In this document: positions 52,387 through 62,662 of the stretch, piece by piece
How the letters are laid out: every line of letters starts with the position of its first letter
Position numbering within the stretch: the stretch's first letter is position 1
Source: DATAEG01 sp963703085
GTDB taxonomy: Bacteria; Actinomycetota; Actinomycetes; Mycobacteriales; Jatrophihabitantaceae
Reading direction: 5' to 3'
Assembly (NCBI GenBank): GCA_963703085.1
Contig: OY969789.1
Span: 3,286,001-3,350,000 of the forward strand
Length of the DNA stretch: 64,000 bases
Translations under genes and position numbers: made by a program
The notes under the pieces: model-generated
What the model was told of the DNA's origin: nothing
The model's input: the letters and a program-made list of their open reading frames with translations, nothing else
Database searches by the model: none

Positions 52387-53763
52387 GTGACAGCAGAAGT
52401 GGTGACGGCAGCACCGCCGATCACGCTCGACTCCGGTAACACCGCCTGGGTTCTCGCCTCCGCCGCGCTGGTCATGCTGATGACCCCGGGCCTGGCGTTC
52501 TTCTACGGCGGCCTGGTGCGGGCGAAGAACGTGCTCAACATGCTGATGATGAACTTCATCTGCCTCGCTGTGGTCGGCGTGCTGTGGACGTTCTACGGGT
52601 TCAGCCTTGCCTTCGGGCAGAAGCGCTGGGGCGGAGTCATCGGCTACACCCACGAGTTCATCGGGCTGGGCAACCAGGGGGTGATGTCCGGCTTCTGGAG
52701 CGCCGCCGGCGTGCCTGTGCTGGTGTTCTCGATGTTCCAGTTGATGTTCGCGATCATCACCCCGGCGCTGATCTCCGGCGCCATCGCCGACCGGGTCAAG
52801 TTCGTCGGCTGGATCGTGTTCGTCGCGTTCTGGGCAACGCTGGTCTACTTCCCGGTCGCGAACTGGGTATTCGGCACCGGCTGGATCTTCAACAAGCTGC
52901 GCGCCGAGGACTTCGCCGGCGGGACCGCGGTGCATACGAATGCCGGTGCCGCCGCATTGGCACTGGTGCTCGTGCTCGGCAAGCGGCGCGGTTGGCGCAA
53001 GGACCCGATGAAGCCGCACAACGTCCCGTTCGTGCTGCTCGGCGCGTCGCTGCTGTGGTTCGGCTGGTACGGCTTCAACGCCGGCTCCGAGGGTGGCGCG
53101 GACAACGTCGCCGGGCTTGCCTTCACCACAACCACCGTTGCCACCTGCGCGGCGGTGCTGGGCTGGCTGCTGGTGGAGAAGCTCCGGGACGGCAAGCCGA
53201 CCACGGTGGGTGCCGCTTCCGGAGCGGTCGCCGGGTTGGTGGCCATCACGCCGGCCTGCGGCTACGTCTCGCCGATGGGCGGGATCGGGATCGGCTTGAT
53301 CGCCGGCATCGTCTGCGCGCTGGCGATCGGACTGAAGTTCAGGTTCGGCTTCGACGACGCGCTCGATGTCGTCGGTGTGCACCTCGTCGGCGGAGTCACC
53401 GGCACCCTGCTGATCGGCATCGTGGGCTTCGATCACGGCGGCCTGGCCGGCGGCGTGGAGGCAAAACGTGGCCTGCTGTACGGCGGTGGCCTCACGCTGC
53501 TCTGGGTGCAGCTCATCGCGGCGGCAGCAGTCTTTGCGTACTCCTTCGTCGTCACCTACATCATCGGGACCGTGCTGAAGCGCATCGGCATACTCAGGGT
53601 CAGCGAGGAGACGGAGTACACCGGACTGGACGAAGTGGAGCACGCGGAGAGCGCCTATTCCTTCTCCGACGTGCTGGGCGGCTCCATGATCGGTGCCGGG
53701 ACGAGCGTCGGCCCGGGCACGTCGAACCAGCCAGTGGCCGAGTCGGCCGGACAGGGGGTGTGA
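52387..53763 (+). CDS. amtB: Ammonium transporter
   Basis: 458 aa from the GTG at 52387; a TTG at 52375 overlaps the ribosome site and is less likely. About 11 membrane helices; MLMTPGLAFFYGGLVRAKNV is the N-terminal signature, DFAGGTAVHTNAGAAALALV holds a pore His and DVVGVHLVGGVTGTLLIGI the second. It conducts ammonium across the membrane. The C-terminal tail is long (about 60 residues) and hydrophilic. glnB begins 4 nt after the stop. Confidence 0.96.
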   Translation: MTAEVVTAAPPITLDSGNTAWVLASAALVMLMTPGLAFFYGGLVRAKNVLNMLMMNFICLAVVGVLWTFYGFSLAFGQKRWGGVIGYTHEFIGLGNQGVMSGFWSAAGVPVLVFSMFQLMFAIITPALISGAIADRVKFVGWIVFVAFWATLVYFPVANWVFGTGWIFNKLRAEDFAGGTAVHTNAGAAALALVLVLGKRRGWRKDPMKPHNVPFVLLGASLLWFGWYGFNAGSEGGADNVAGLAFTTTTVATCAAVLGWLLVEKLRDGKPTTVGAASGAVAGLVAITPACGYVSPMGGIGIGLIAGIVCALAIGLKFRFGFDDALDVVGVHLVGGVTGTLLIGIVGFDHGGLAGGVEAKRGLLYGGGLTLLWVQLIAAAAVFAYSFVVTYIIGTVLKRIGILRVSEETEYTGLDEVEHAESAYSFSDVLGGSMIGAGTSVGPGTSNQPVAESAGQGV

Positions 53764-53767
53764 ACAG

Positions 53768-54106
53768 ATGAAGGTCGTGACTGCGATCATCAAGCCGTTC
53801 AAGCTCGACGACGTGAAGTCCGCGTTGGAAACGCTCGGCGTGCACGGTCTCACCCTCAGCGAAGTGAGCGGGTTCGGCAGGCAGAAGGGGCACACCGAGG
53901 TCTACCGGGGTGCGGAATACACCGTCGACCTGGTTCCGAAGGTCAAGGTGGAGGTGCTCGTCGCGGACGGGGAGGCACTCGACGTGGTGGCTGCCATCGT
54001 CGAGGCGGCTCGGACCGGCAAGATCGGCGACGGCAAAGTGTGGGTCACGCCGGCAGACCTCGTGGTCCGGGTGCGCACGGGTGAGCGCGACGCCGACGCC
54101 CTCTGA
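53768..54106 (+). CDS. glnB: Nitrogen regulatory protein PII
   Basis: 112 aa: MKVVTAIIKPFKLDDVKSAL. The T-loop has Tyr-51 in VYRGAEYTVDLV, the residue that GlnD modifies (adenylylated in actinobacteria), and the C-terminal GKIGDGKVWV B-loop binds ATP. It senses 2-oxoglutarate and energy and blocks AmtB at high nitrogen. The start of glnD overlaps its end by 26 nt. Confidence 0.97.
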   Translation: MKVVTAIIKPFKLDDVKSALETLGVHGLTLSEVSGFGRQKGHTEVYRGAEYTVDLVPKVKVEVLVADGEALDVVAAIVEAARTGKIGDGKVWVTPADLVVRVRTGERDADAL

Positions 54107-56405
54107 CGGGGCAGGCACGGAGCACCATCCCGCGCGAGCGTTGCGGGAGATCCGCCACCGCGTCCTGGCCCAGCCGGACCGCAGCGCCGCCGCGGTGCGT
54201 TCGGCGCTCGCGAACGGCTACGACGAGTGGCTGATCGACACGCTCCCGGATCGTGCCGGTATCGCCCTGATCGCGGTCGGTGGCCTGGGCCGACGCGAGC
54301 TGGCGCCCTACTCGGATCTGGATCTGGTGTTGCTGCACAACAAGGGCATGGCCGGCGTCGCGGAGGTCGCAGACGCGCTCTGGTATCCGATCTGGGACGC
54401 CCGGATCGGCCTGGACCACTCGGTGCGCACGGTGGATCAGGCGCTGCACGTGGCCGGTGCCGACATGAAGGCGATGCTGAGCCTGCTCGATCTCCGGCAT
54501 ATCGCCGGCGACGCGGCCCTGTCCGGCGAACTGCGCGAGCGAGCACTGCAACAGTGGCGGGCAACCGCCGCGCGGCGGGTCAGCGAGCTCGCCGAGCTGT
54601 GCCGTGCTCGTGGTGCCAGTGTCGGGGAGGTCGGGTTCGCCCTGGAGCCGGAAGTGAAGCAAGGCCGGGGCGGGCTGCGGGACTGGCACGCCCTGCGCGC
54701 GCTGGCGATGGCGCAGCTGCTCGACATTTCCGAGCCGGTACGCGCTGGCAGTGGGCTGCTGCTCGACGTGCGCGGTGAACTGCACCGCGTGGTCGGATCG
54801 GCAGTCGACGTCCTGCGCCTGCAGGAGCAGGCCGCGGTCGCCGCCGGGACCGGCATGGACAATGACGACGATCTGCTGCGGGCGGTGAACGAGGCGGGGC
54901 GCACCGTCAGCGCAGCGCTGGACCGGGCCTGGCGGCAGGTGCCCACCACGCGGCGCCGGGCGTCGCGCCTGCCGTGGCGATCGGCAACGGCGCGGCGGCC
55001 GGTTGCCCACAACGTGGTGAGTCAGGACGGTGAGATCGTCCTGGCGCTGGATGCCGATCCGTGGGTCGACCCGGCGCTGCCGCTGCGCGCGGCCCGAGCC
55101 GCGGCGGAGCAGGACGAGCCGCTCGCGCCGTTCACCCTGGACCGTCTGGTGAGCGAGACAGCACCGCTGGCCGAGCCCTGGCCGGACGAGGCGCGGGCGG
55201 AATTCGTCGGCCTGCTCGGCGCCGGGCGGACGGCGGTTGCGGTGCTCGAGTCGTTGGACCAGGCCGGGCTGCTGACCCGGATGTTTCCGGAGTGGGAGCA
55301 CGTCCGGTTCGCGCCGCAACGCAACCCGGTGCACCGCTTCACCGTGGAGCGTCATCTCATGGAGACCGCCGCCCAAGCCGCCGAGCTGACGCGTGGTGTG
55401 CGCCGCCCCGATCTGCTCCTGGTGGGCGCGTTCTTCCACGACATCGGCAAGGGGTTGCCCGGTGATCACTCGGTAGTCGGCGCCGAGTTGGCCGAGTCGA
55501 TCGCCCTGCGCATGGGATTCGCCGCGGATGATGTGCGGCACATCGTGGCGCTGGTGCGCCATCACCTGCTGCTACCGAACACCGCGACCCGCAGGGATCT
55601 CGATGACCCGAAGACCATCGAGATCGTCACTGGAGCGCTGGACGGATCGGTAGACCTGCTCGACGAGCTTGCCGCTTTGACCCGGGCCGATGCCGCGGCA
55701 ACCGGGCCGGCGGCATGGAGCGAGTGGAAGGGCGCGCTGGTGGCCGAGCTGGTCGGCCGCGCGCGTGCCGCGGTCGCCGGCGAGCCGCTGCCGACTTCGC
55801 GCGCGGAACTCGACGACGCGCGCACCGCCCTTGCCGACGCAGGCGTGCTGGCCGTCGAACGGGCCGGTCCGCAGCTGCTTGTCGCCGCGCCCGATGCTCC
55901 TGGGTTGTTGTCGCTGACGGCCGGGGTGCTCGCGTTGCACTCGCTGGACGTCCGCTCCGCGATCGTGTCGACCCATCGCGGCATGGCGGTGAACGCATTC
56001 GTTGCGATCCCGCGGTTCGGCTCCTTCCCGGACCTGACCGCACTGCGCGAGGACCTGTCCCGGGCTGTCGATGGGGTGCTACCCCTGGCGACCCGGCTGA
56101 GCGAAAAGGACGCTGCCTACGCCGACACCGGCAGGGTGCACCGGCCACCGCCGGAAGTGCTGTGGTTCGACGCCGAGGCAACCGCTGCGACGATCGTCGA
56201 GATCCGTGCTGATGACGCCTTCGGCTTGCTGCATCGGCTCACTGCCGCACTGGACGCCTCCGCACTGGACGTCCGGTCCGCGCGCATCTCCACGTTGGGC
56301 GGGTCGGCGGTCGACGCGTTCTACGTGACAGGCACTGACGGTGGAGCCGTCCCCGCCGAGACGCGGCGGGCGGCGACCCGTCGGCTGCTGGCCGCCGCGC
56401 GCTGA
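54081..56405 (+). CDS. glnD: PII uridylyl/adenylyltransferase
   Basis: 774 aa from the GTG at 54081 inside glnB. The nucleotidyltransferase motif GGLGRRELAPYSDLDLVL is near residue 66. An HD hydrolase domain has AFFHDIGKGLPGDHS (about 450) and DVRHIVALVRHHLLL. Two ACT domains follow (about 600-680 and 700-770), which sense glutamine. In streptomycetes GlnD adenylylates PII. It completes the amtB-glnB-glnD unit. Confidence 0.95.
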   Translation: MSATPTPSDGAGTEHHPARALREIRHRVLAQPDRSAAAVRSALANGYDEWLIDTLPDRAGIALIAVGGLGRRELAPYSDLDLVLLHNKGMAGVAEVADALWYPIWDARIGLDHSVRTVDQALHVAGADMKAMLSLLDLRHIAGDAALSGELRERALQQWRATAARRVSELAELCRARGASVGEVGFALEPEVKQGRGGLRDWHALRALAMAQLLDISEPVRAGSGLLLDVRGELHRVVGSAVDVLRLQEQAAVAAGTGMDNDDDLLRAVNEAGRTVSAALDRAWRQVPTTRRRASRLPWRSATARRPVAHNVVSQDGEIVLALDADPWVDPALPLRAARAAAEQDEPLAPFTLDRLVSETAPLAEPWPDEARAEFVGLLGAGRTAVAVLESLDQAGLLTRMFPEWEHVRFAPQRNPVHRFTVERHLMETAAQAAELTRGVRRPDLLLVGAFFHDIGKGLPGDHSVVGAELAESIALRMGFAADDVRHIVALVRHHLLLPNTATRRDLDDPKTIEIVTGALDGSVDLLDELAALTRADAAATGPAAWSEWKGALVAELVGRARAAVAGEPLPTSRAELDDARTALADAGVLAVERAGPQLLVAAPDAPGLLSLTAGVLALHSLDVRSAIVSTHRGMAVNAFVAIPRFGSFPDLTALREDLSRAVDGVLPLATRLSEKDAAYADTGRVHRPPPEVLWFDAEATAATIVEIRADDAFGLLHRLTAALDASALDVRSARISTLGGSAVDAFYVTGTDGGAVPAETRRAATRRLLAAAR

Positions 56406-56431
56406 ACGACCCGAGCAGTAAGGTCCGTCGG

Positions 56432-57466
56432 ATGACGGATCCGGCCGGTCTCGACCTCGCCGCGTTCCAGGGGTGGATCGACCGGGAGCACCCCGCCGGG
56501 CTGCGACCCGAGGGTGTCCTGGGTGCGGAGGTGATCGCCGGTGGCCGATCGAATCTGACCTACCGGGTGAGCGACGGATCGAGCACCTGGGTGGTGCGCC
56601 GGCCACCGCTGGGGCACGTACTGCCGACGGCCCACGACATGGTCCGCGAATTCCGGGTGATCACCGGGTTGGCCGGCACCGACGTCCCAGTGCCCACTCC
56701 GATCGCGCTGTGCTCCGATCCGGACGTGCTGGGCGCTGCGTTCTACGTCATGAATTACATCGACGGCATCGTGCTGGACAGCGCCGAGCGGATCACCGGA
56801 CTCAGCGCTGCGCGCGCCCGGGGCGTGGGCGAGCAGCTGATCGACACGTTGGTCGCCCTGCACGCGGTGAACCCGACCACAGTCGGACTGGGCGACTTCG
56901 GTCGTCCCGGCGGGTTCCTCACTCGCCAGCTCGAGCGGTGGCACAAGCAGTCGTTGGCCTCCCACCAGGCACCGCGGGAGCTGGAGGCCGAGGTCGTGGC
57001 GGCGTTGCGCGACGGCATCCCGGAGTCGGGCGCACCAGCCATCGTCCACGGCGACTACCGGCTCACCAACGTGCTGTTCGACGCTGGGGCGCAGCGGCTG
57101 TTGGCCGTCGTCGACTGGGAGATGGCGACCCTCGGCGACCCGCTCACCGACGTGGGCCTGCTGTTCGTCTACCACCGGCTCTCCGAGACCGACACCGGCG
57201 TCATGCCGGTGATGCGCACCGCGGACGGATTTCTCTCAGCCGAACAGCTGCTGGAGCGCTACCAGGCGCAGTCCGGCCGCGATCTGAGCGCGATCGGTTG
57301 GTATGTCGCGTTCGGTTTCTACAAGCTCGCCATCATTTCCGAGGGCATCGCGGCGCGGTACGCGCAGGGCTTGACCGTCGGCGCCGGCTTTCAGGACTTC
57401 GGTGCCCGGGTGCCGGTTCTGCTGGAACAGGCCAGGGACGCGATGCGGGACCGGCGCGCCGGCTGA
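56432..57466 (+). CDS. Phosphotransferase family protein (APH/ACAD10-like)
   Basis: 344 aa. GGRSNLTYRVSD near residue 37 is the ATP loop, VVRRPP holds the Lys-like position, and the Brenner loop is AIVHGDYRLTNVLFD (about 205), with VVDWEMATLGDPLTDVG for metal binding. This branch, near ACAD10 N-terminal domains, is usually tied to acyl-CoA metabolism rather than antibiotic resistance. It sits before an SDR, between glnD and ffh. Confidence 0.85.
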   Translation: MTDPAGLDLAAFQGWIDREHPAGLRPEGVLGAEVIAGGRSNLTYRVSDGSSTWVVRRPPLGHVLPTAHDMVREFRVITGLAGTDVPVPTPIALCSDPDVLGAAFYVMNYIDGIVLDSAERITGLSAARARGVGEQLIDTLVALHAVNPTTVGLGDFGRPGGFLTRQLERWHKQSLASHQAPRELEAEVVAALRDGIPESGAPAIVHGDYRLTNVLFDAGAQRLLAVVDWEMATLGDPLTDVGLLFVYHRLSETDTGVMPVMRTADGFLSAEQLLERYQAQSGRDLSAIGWYVAFGFYKLAIISEGIAARYAQGLTVGAGFQDFGARVPVLLEQARDAMRDRRAG

Positions 57467-57536
57467 GCGCGGTAGCTGGCACGATCCGAGAAGCACTTCC
57501 GGTGCAGGACGGCGACGGCGAAGGAGATGTGACGCG

Positions 57537-58301
57537 ATGGCAGGAGTGCAGGACCGGGTTGCGCTGGTCACCGGCGGTGCCCAAGGCATCGGGGCGGCGA
57601 TCGCGGCGCGGTTGGCGGCCGGCGGCGCGAAGGTCGCCATCGCTGATTTGAACGAGGAGTCCGCGGCGGCCACCGCCGCGCAGCTCAGCCAGGCCGGCGC
57701 CACCGCGATCGGCATCGGCTGCGACGTCGCCGAGCGCGATCAGGTCCAGGCCGCGGTGGACCGGGTGGCAGGTGAATTCGGCGGCCTGCACATCCTGGTG
57801 AACAACGCCGGCGTGCTGCGCGACAATCTGCTGTTCAAGATGTCCGATGAGGACTGGACGACGGTGATGAACGTGCACCTGCGCGGCGCGTTCCTGGCCA
57901 GCCAGATCGCCCAGAAGCACATGGTCGAGGCGAAGTACGGCCGGATCATCTCCATGTCGTCGACCTCGGCGCTGGGCAATCGCGGGCAGGCCAACTATTC
58001 GACGGCGAAGGCCGGACTCCAGGGCTTCACCAAAACGCTGGCGATCGAGCTCGGCCCGTTCGGCATCACCGCCAATGCGATCGCGCCGGGCTTCATCGAA
58101 ACCGCAATGACGAAGGCGACCGCGGAACGGATCGGAACCACCATCGAGGCGATGCGGGAGAACGCCGCGGCAGCGACTCCGGTGCGCCGCGGGGGAGTGC
58201 CCGACGACGTCGCCAATGTCGCGGCCTTCTTCGCTGCCGAGGAGTCCGGCTTCGTCACCGGCCAGGTGGTCTATGTGGACGGTGGCCGCGGCCTGCACTG
58301 A
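57537..58301 (+). CDS. SDR-family oxidoreductase (FabG-like)
   Basis: 254 aa from the ATG at 57537. VALVTGGAQGIGAAIAARL (G-x3-G-x-G, residues 8-26), LVNNAGVLRD and the catalytic S-Y-x3-K in ISMSSTSALGNRGQANYSTAKAG split across the active site are classical-SDR features. It likely reduces a 3-ketoacyl thioester or similar alcohol/ketone pair with NAD(P)H. With the upstream phosphotransferase it may serve acyl-CoA metabolism (inference from position). Confidence 0.88.
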   Translation: MAGVQDRVALVTGGAQGIGAAIAARLAAGGAKVAIADLNEESAAATAAQLSQAGATAIGIGCDVAERDQVQAAVDRVAGEFGGLHILVNNAGVLRDNLLFKMSDEDWTTVMNVHLRGAFLASQIAQKHMVEAKYGRIISMSSTSALGNRGQANYSTAKAGLQGFTKTLAIELGPFGITANAIAPGFIETAMTKATAERIGTTIEAMRENAAAATPVRRGGVPDDVANVAAFFAAEESGFVTGQVVYVDGGRGLH

Positions 58302-58450
58302 AGCGGCTCGGTCCGAACTGGGTCATCACGTCCCGCCTCCGTGTGTCGTGTGTCGGATACCGTCGTTCGGACGGAGGTACCCGGCGCTCTCGGCAGCAAA
58401 ACTGAGCTAGCGTGATGTGAACGTTTCCTGCAACGAAAGGGCCATGCGCA

Positions 58451-59983
<1,533 letters not shown>

Positions 59984-59987
59984 GTCG

Positions 59988-60344
59988 ATGCAGATCCTGC
60001 CGTTCGAGGCCGAGAACGGTCGGTCAATCACGAATTTCGAGAGTTTCGGACTCACTGTCACGCAACTGGCGCGAAGTGTCGCGTCGGCGGCTTGCTTGCG
60101 ACTAGCTCCCGGCGGTGTCATCGGGCGGCACCCCGCTGTCGGGCGGCAGATCTTTGCTGTCGTCACCGGCACGGGAACGGTTTGCGGCAGTGACCGTCGT
60201 GTCGTGCCGATCGTCGCCGGTCAGGCCGCGATCTGGGCAGCAGGCGAGGAGCACGAAACGCGGTCGACGGACGGCCTCACCGCCATCGTGTTGGAAGGCA
60301 GCTCGGTCGAGCTTCTGCTCGGCGACGATCTCGACCTTCACTGA
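59988..60344 (+). CDS. Cupin-domain protein
   Basis: 118 aa. ACLRLAPGGVIGRHPAVG and QIFAVVTGTGTVCG are the first cupin motif (with one His), and AGQAAIWAAGEEHETRS is the second (G-x-x-x-x-x-x-G-x-x-H type). A small double-stranded beta-helix, probably binding a metal or small ligand. It follows ffh by 4 nt and ends 15 bp before HNH copy 2. Confidence 0.8.
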   Translation: MQILPFEAENGRSITNFESFGLTVTQLARSVASAACLRLAPGGVIGRHPAVGRQIFAVVTGTGTVCGSDRRVVPIVAGQAAIWAAGEEHETRSTDGLTAIVLEGSSVELLLGDDLDLH

Positions 60345-60359
60345 CCTGCTCCGGCTGAA

Positions 60360-61722
60360 TCAGAAGGGCGGCGGGTCAGGATCAGCGGCCTGCTCCGCTG
60401 CGGGCTGACTGGCCGGTGGTTCGACGGTGGTGGGTAGCGGTGGGGGTTTGGTGCGGTAGGTGTGGCCGGTGGGGCTGGTCCACACGGTCGATCCGTCGGA
60501 TTGGCGTTGGGGTTGCCAGTGCGCGAGGTGTTTGCAGCGGTGATGCCGCCGGCACAGCGGGTGCAGGTTGCCTTCGCAGGTGGGGCCGCCGTCTTTGGCG
60601 GCGGTGAGGTGGTCGAGGTCGCAGGCGACGGCGGGGCGGGTGCAGGAGGCGAAGGTGCAGGTTTGGTCGCGGGCGATGATGAACGCCGCCAACCGGGCCG
60701 GCGGCCGATACGTCCTGCTGCCGTAGTCCAGGAGCCGGCCGTGGTCGTCGGTGAGCAGCCGCCGCCACGTGCCGGTCTCGTCTTTCGCGATGCGCCGGGC
60801 CATCTGGGCGGGGATCGGGCCGTACCCGGCCAACTCGGCGGGTTGTTCGTCCAGGCCGAGCAGGGTGGAGGCGGCGACGGTGAGCTGCACCGCCGGCCGC
60901 GCCCCATGCCGACGCGTCAGGGCGGGGTCGGCCAGGGCGGTGTCGGCCAGGGTGACCAACGCATCCGCGCGACGCTGATCCGCCGACCGAGCTGTCGCCG
61001 CCGTTGCCGAAGATGGTCTCGCAGGCGATCGCGTCGATCGCGGTCAGCACCGTGGCCGCCCCGTCGGCCGGGAGGTAGGCCCAGAGCTGGGCCATGCCGT
61101 GCAGGTCGGGGGTGAGCACCACCCGCCGCTGCTCCACCGCGTCAGCATGCTTCTCCTGCTCCCCGGCCGGATCCAGCAGCAGCACCGCCCGCGTCACCGA
61201 CGCCCGGAACTGGCTGACCGTCTGCTCCGAGGCCTTGTCGAGTACTCGTTCCTCGACAGCGCGGGCGATGTCGGGGTCGAGGCTCATGACGGCGGAGGCG
61301 AGCAGCTCGGCGTGCCGGGCGGTGATGTCCCCGGCCCGCAACGCCGCCAGCGTCTTCCGCAGCGTGGTGGTGAGCAGCTCCGCGCGGTGCACGTGGGTGG
61401 CGGCGGTGGCCGGGGCGATGCGCAGGACCGCGGCGATCTCCTGGACCGACCACTTCTCGTTGCTCGGGTCGTCCCGGGAGATCGCCGCGAGTAGTTCGAG
61501 CTGCCGGGCGGCGTCGAACCCGGCCTGCCGACGCAGCACCACCAGCAGATCGACTCGACCGATATCCGACAGACTCGAGAGTTTCGCGAACTGGGCGGCG
61601 TGCACCGAATCCGGGGTCGGCGCCAGCTCCGCCAGTGTCGCGATTGAGTCGTCGGGGAGGGTCAGCACATCGATCGGCGACGGCACATACCCCTCGCTAT
61701 CGCCGTGCTCCCCGTTGTGCAT
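60360..61722 (-). pseudogene. DUF222/HNH endonuclease (13E12 type), copy 2, frameshifted
   Basis: Close relative of copy 1 in opposite orientation. From the ATG at 61722 about 245 residues are intact (MHNGEHGDSEGYVPSPIDVL, SIATLAELAPTPDS, LRKTLAALRAGDITARH). An extra base near 60992 (GACAGCTCGG against GACAGCCGG in copy 1) then shifts the frame after FGNGGDSS. The downstream DUF222 end and HNH domain (CDLDHLTAAKDGG, HPLCRRHHRCKH) continue in another frame from 60959 to the stop at 60360, with the full C-terminal tail that copy 1 has lost. The similarity to copy 1 ends at the stop codon. Confidence 0.85.
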
Positions 61723-61734
61723 GACCCAATTTTA

Positions 61735-62012
61735 GATGCCGGGACCGACATTTTCGGGCTATCCACAGACCCAATCCGGAAGCATTTCCCTTATCGGATA
61801 AAGCGAAACGCAAGGCTCGCAACGCAACCCGACAAGCGCAGGACCGAAGCGAAACCGCAACCTGACAGCGCAACCAGAAGCCCGCGCATCCGTCGCTGCC
61901 GCAGTAAACCGAAGCACGCGAGAACCGCAACCCGACAACGCAACCCAGAAGCCCCCGCACCCGTCGCTGCCGCACCAAACGCAACCGAGCGGCAACAGGC
62001 ACCCGGCCGACA
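61735..62012 (-). repeat. Repeat leader of DUF222/HNH copy 2
   Basis: Counterpart of 28981-29261 in the opposite orientation. CCGTCGCTGCCGCAGTAAACC at 61890-61910 recurs at 61961-61980 with two changes (period 71 bp), and short GCAACC/GACA/GCGC words recur between. It fills the gap between the HNH copy and the S4-domain gene stop at 62014. Confidence 0.75.
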
Positions 62013-62013
62013 C

Positions 62014-62220
62014 TTAGCCGACGGTCACCTGGTCGTCAGCAGTGACGACGACGTCACCGCGCACAAGCTGCCGTCCGCGCCGCAACTCGACCTCACCGTT
62101 GACCGTGACGCCGCCACGCGCCAGCAGTGCCTTGGCATCGCTGCCGGCTTCGACGAGGTCGGCGAGCTTGAGGAATTGCCCGAGCCGAATCGACCCGTCT
62201 TTGACGCTGACTTCGCGCAT
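62014..62220 (-). CDS. S4-domain RNA-binding protein
   Basis: 68 aa from the ATG at 62220 (GGAAGG 9 nt upstream); the frame is open to 62259. MREVSVKDGSIRLGQFLKLA, then VEAGSDAKALLARGGVTVNG and the alphaL motif VTVNGEVELRRGRQL are the YbcJ/RqcP-like S4 pattern. It should bind structured RNA, possibly stalled 50S-tRNA. It is followed by the repeat leader. Confidence 0.88.
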   Translation of the reverse strand: MREVSVKDGSIRLGQFLKLADLVEAGSDAKALLARGGVTVNGEVELRRGRQLVRGDVVVTADDQVTVG

Positions 62221-62277
62221 GCCGACCATCCTTCCCGGGTCAGGCGCTGCGACGAACAACGGTGCCGGGTGCGGCGC

Positions 62278-62553
62278 TCACCGGACGGTGGCGTATCTCT
62301 TCTCCGCCCGAGCCCGGGCCTTGACGGCTTCCACCGCACGATCCCGGGGTGGCGCCGTGGTCACCAGATCGTCCAGCAAATGCTCGGTGATGTGGGCGAT
62401 CTCGGCCACCGCGCGGTCGAAGACCTCCTGGTTCGCCTTTGACGGCTTGGTGCTGCCGCTGACCTTGCGGACGTACTGCAACGCCGCGGCATGCACCTCC
62501 TCGGAGGAGGCGGCCGGCTCGAAGTTATGCAGGGTTCGGATGTTGCGACACAT
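62278..62553 (-). CDS. DUF2277 family protein
   Basis: 91 aa from the ATG at 62553; the longer upstream frame is antisense to the HerA-like gene. MCRNIRTLHNFEPAASSEEV, AALQYVRKVSGSTKPSKANQ and VFDRAVAEIAHITEHLLDDL match the short DUF2277 family, widespread in actinobacteria and of unknown role. The N-terminal M-C-R-N-I-x-x-L-x-N-F-x-P is the family hallmark. Divergent from the HerA-like gene. Confidence 0.88.
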   Translation of the reverse strand: MCRNIRTLHNFEPAASSEEVHAAALQYVRKVSGSTKPSKANQEVFDRAVAEIAHITEHLLDDLVTTAPPRDRAVEAVKARARAEKRYATVR

Positions 62554-62662
62554 GCCTTCAGCCTCGCAGGAGACGGCCACATCCGCCACCGGCCTGGCTG
62601 TTCTACGCTGTGTCCACCGGCGGGCGGAAGCCTCCGAGCACAGGCCCGAGAGGACGTCGGTG

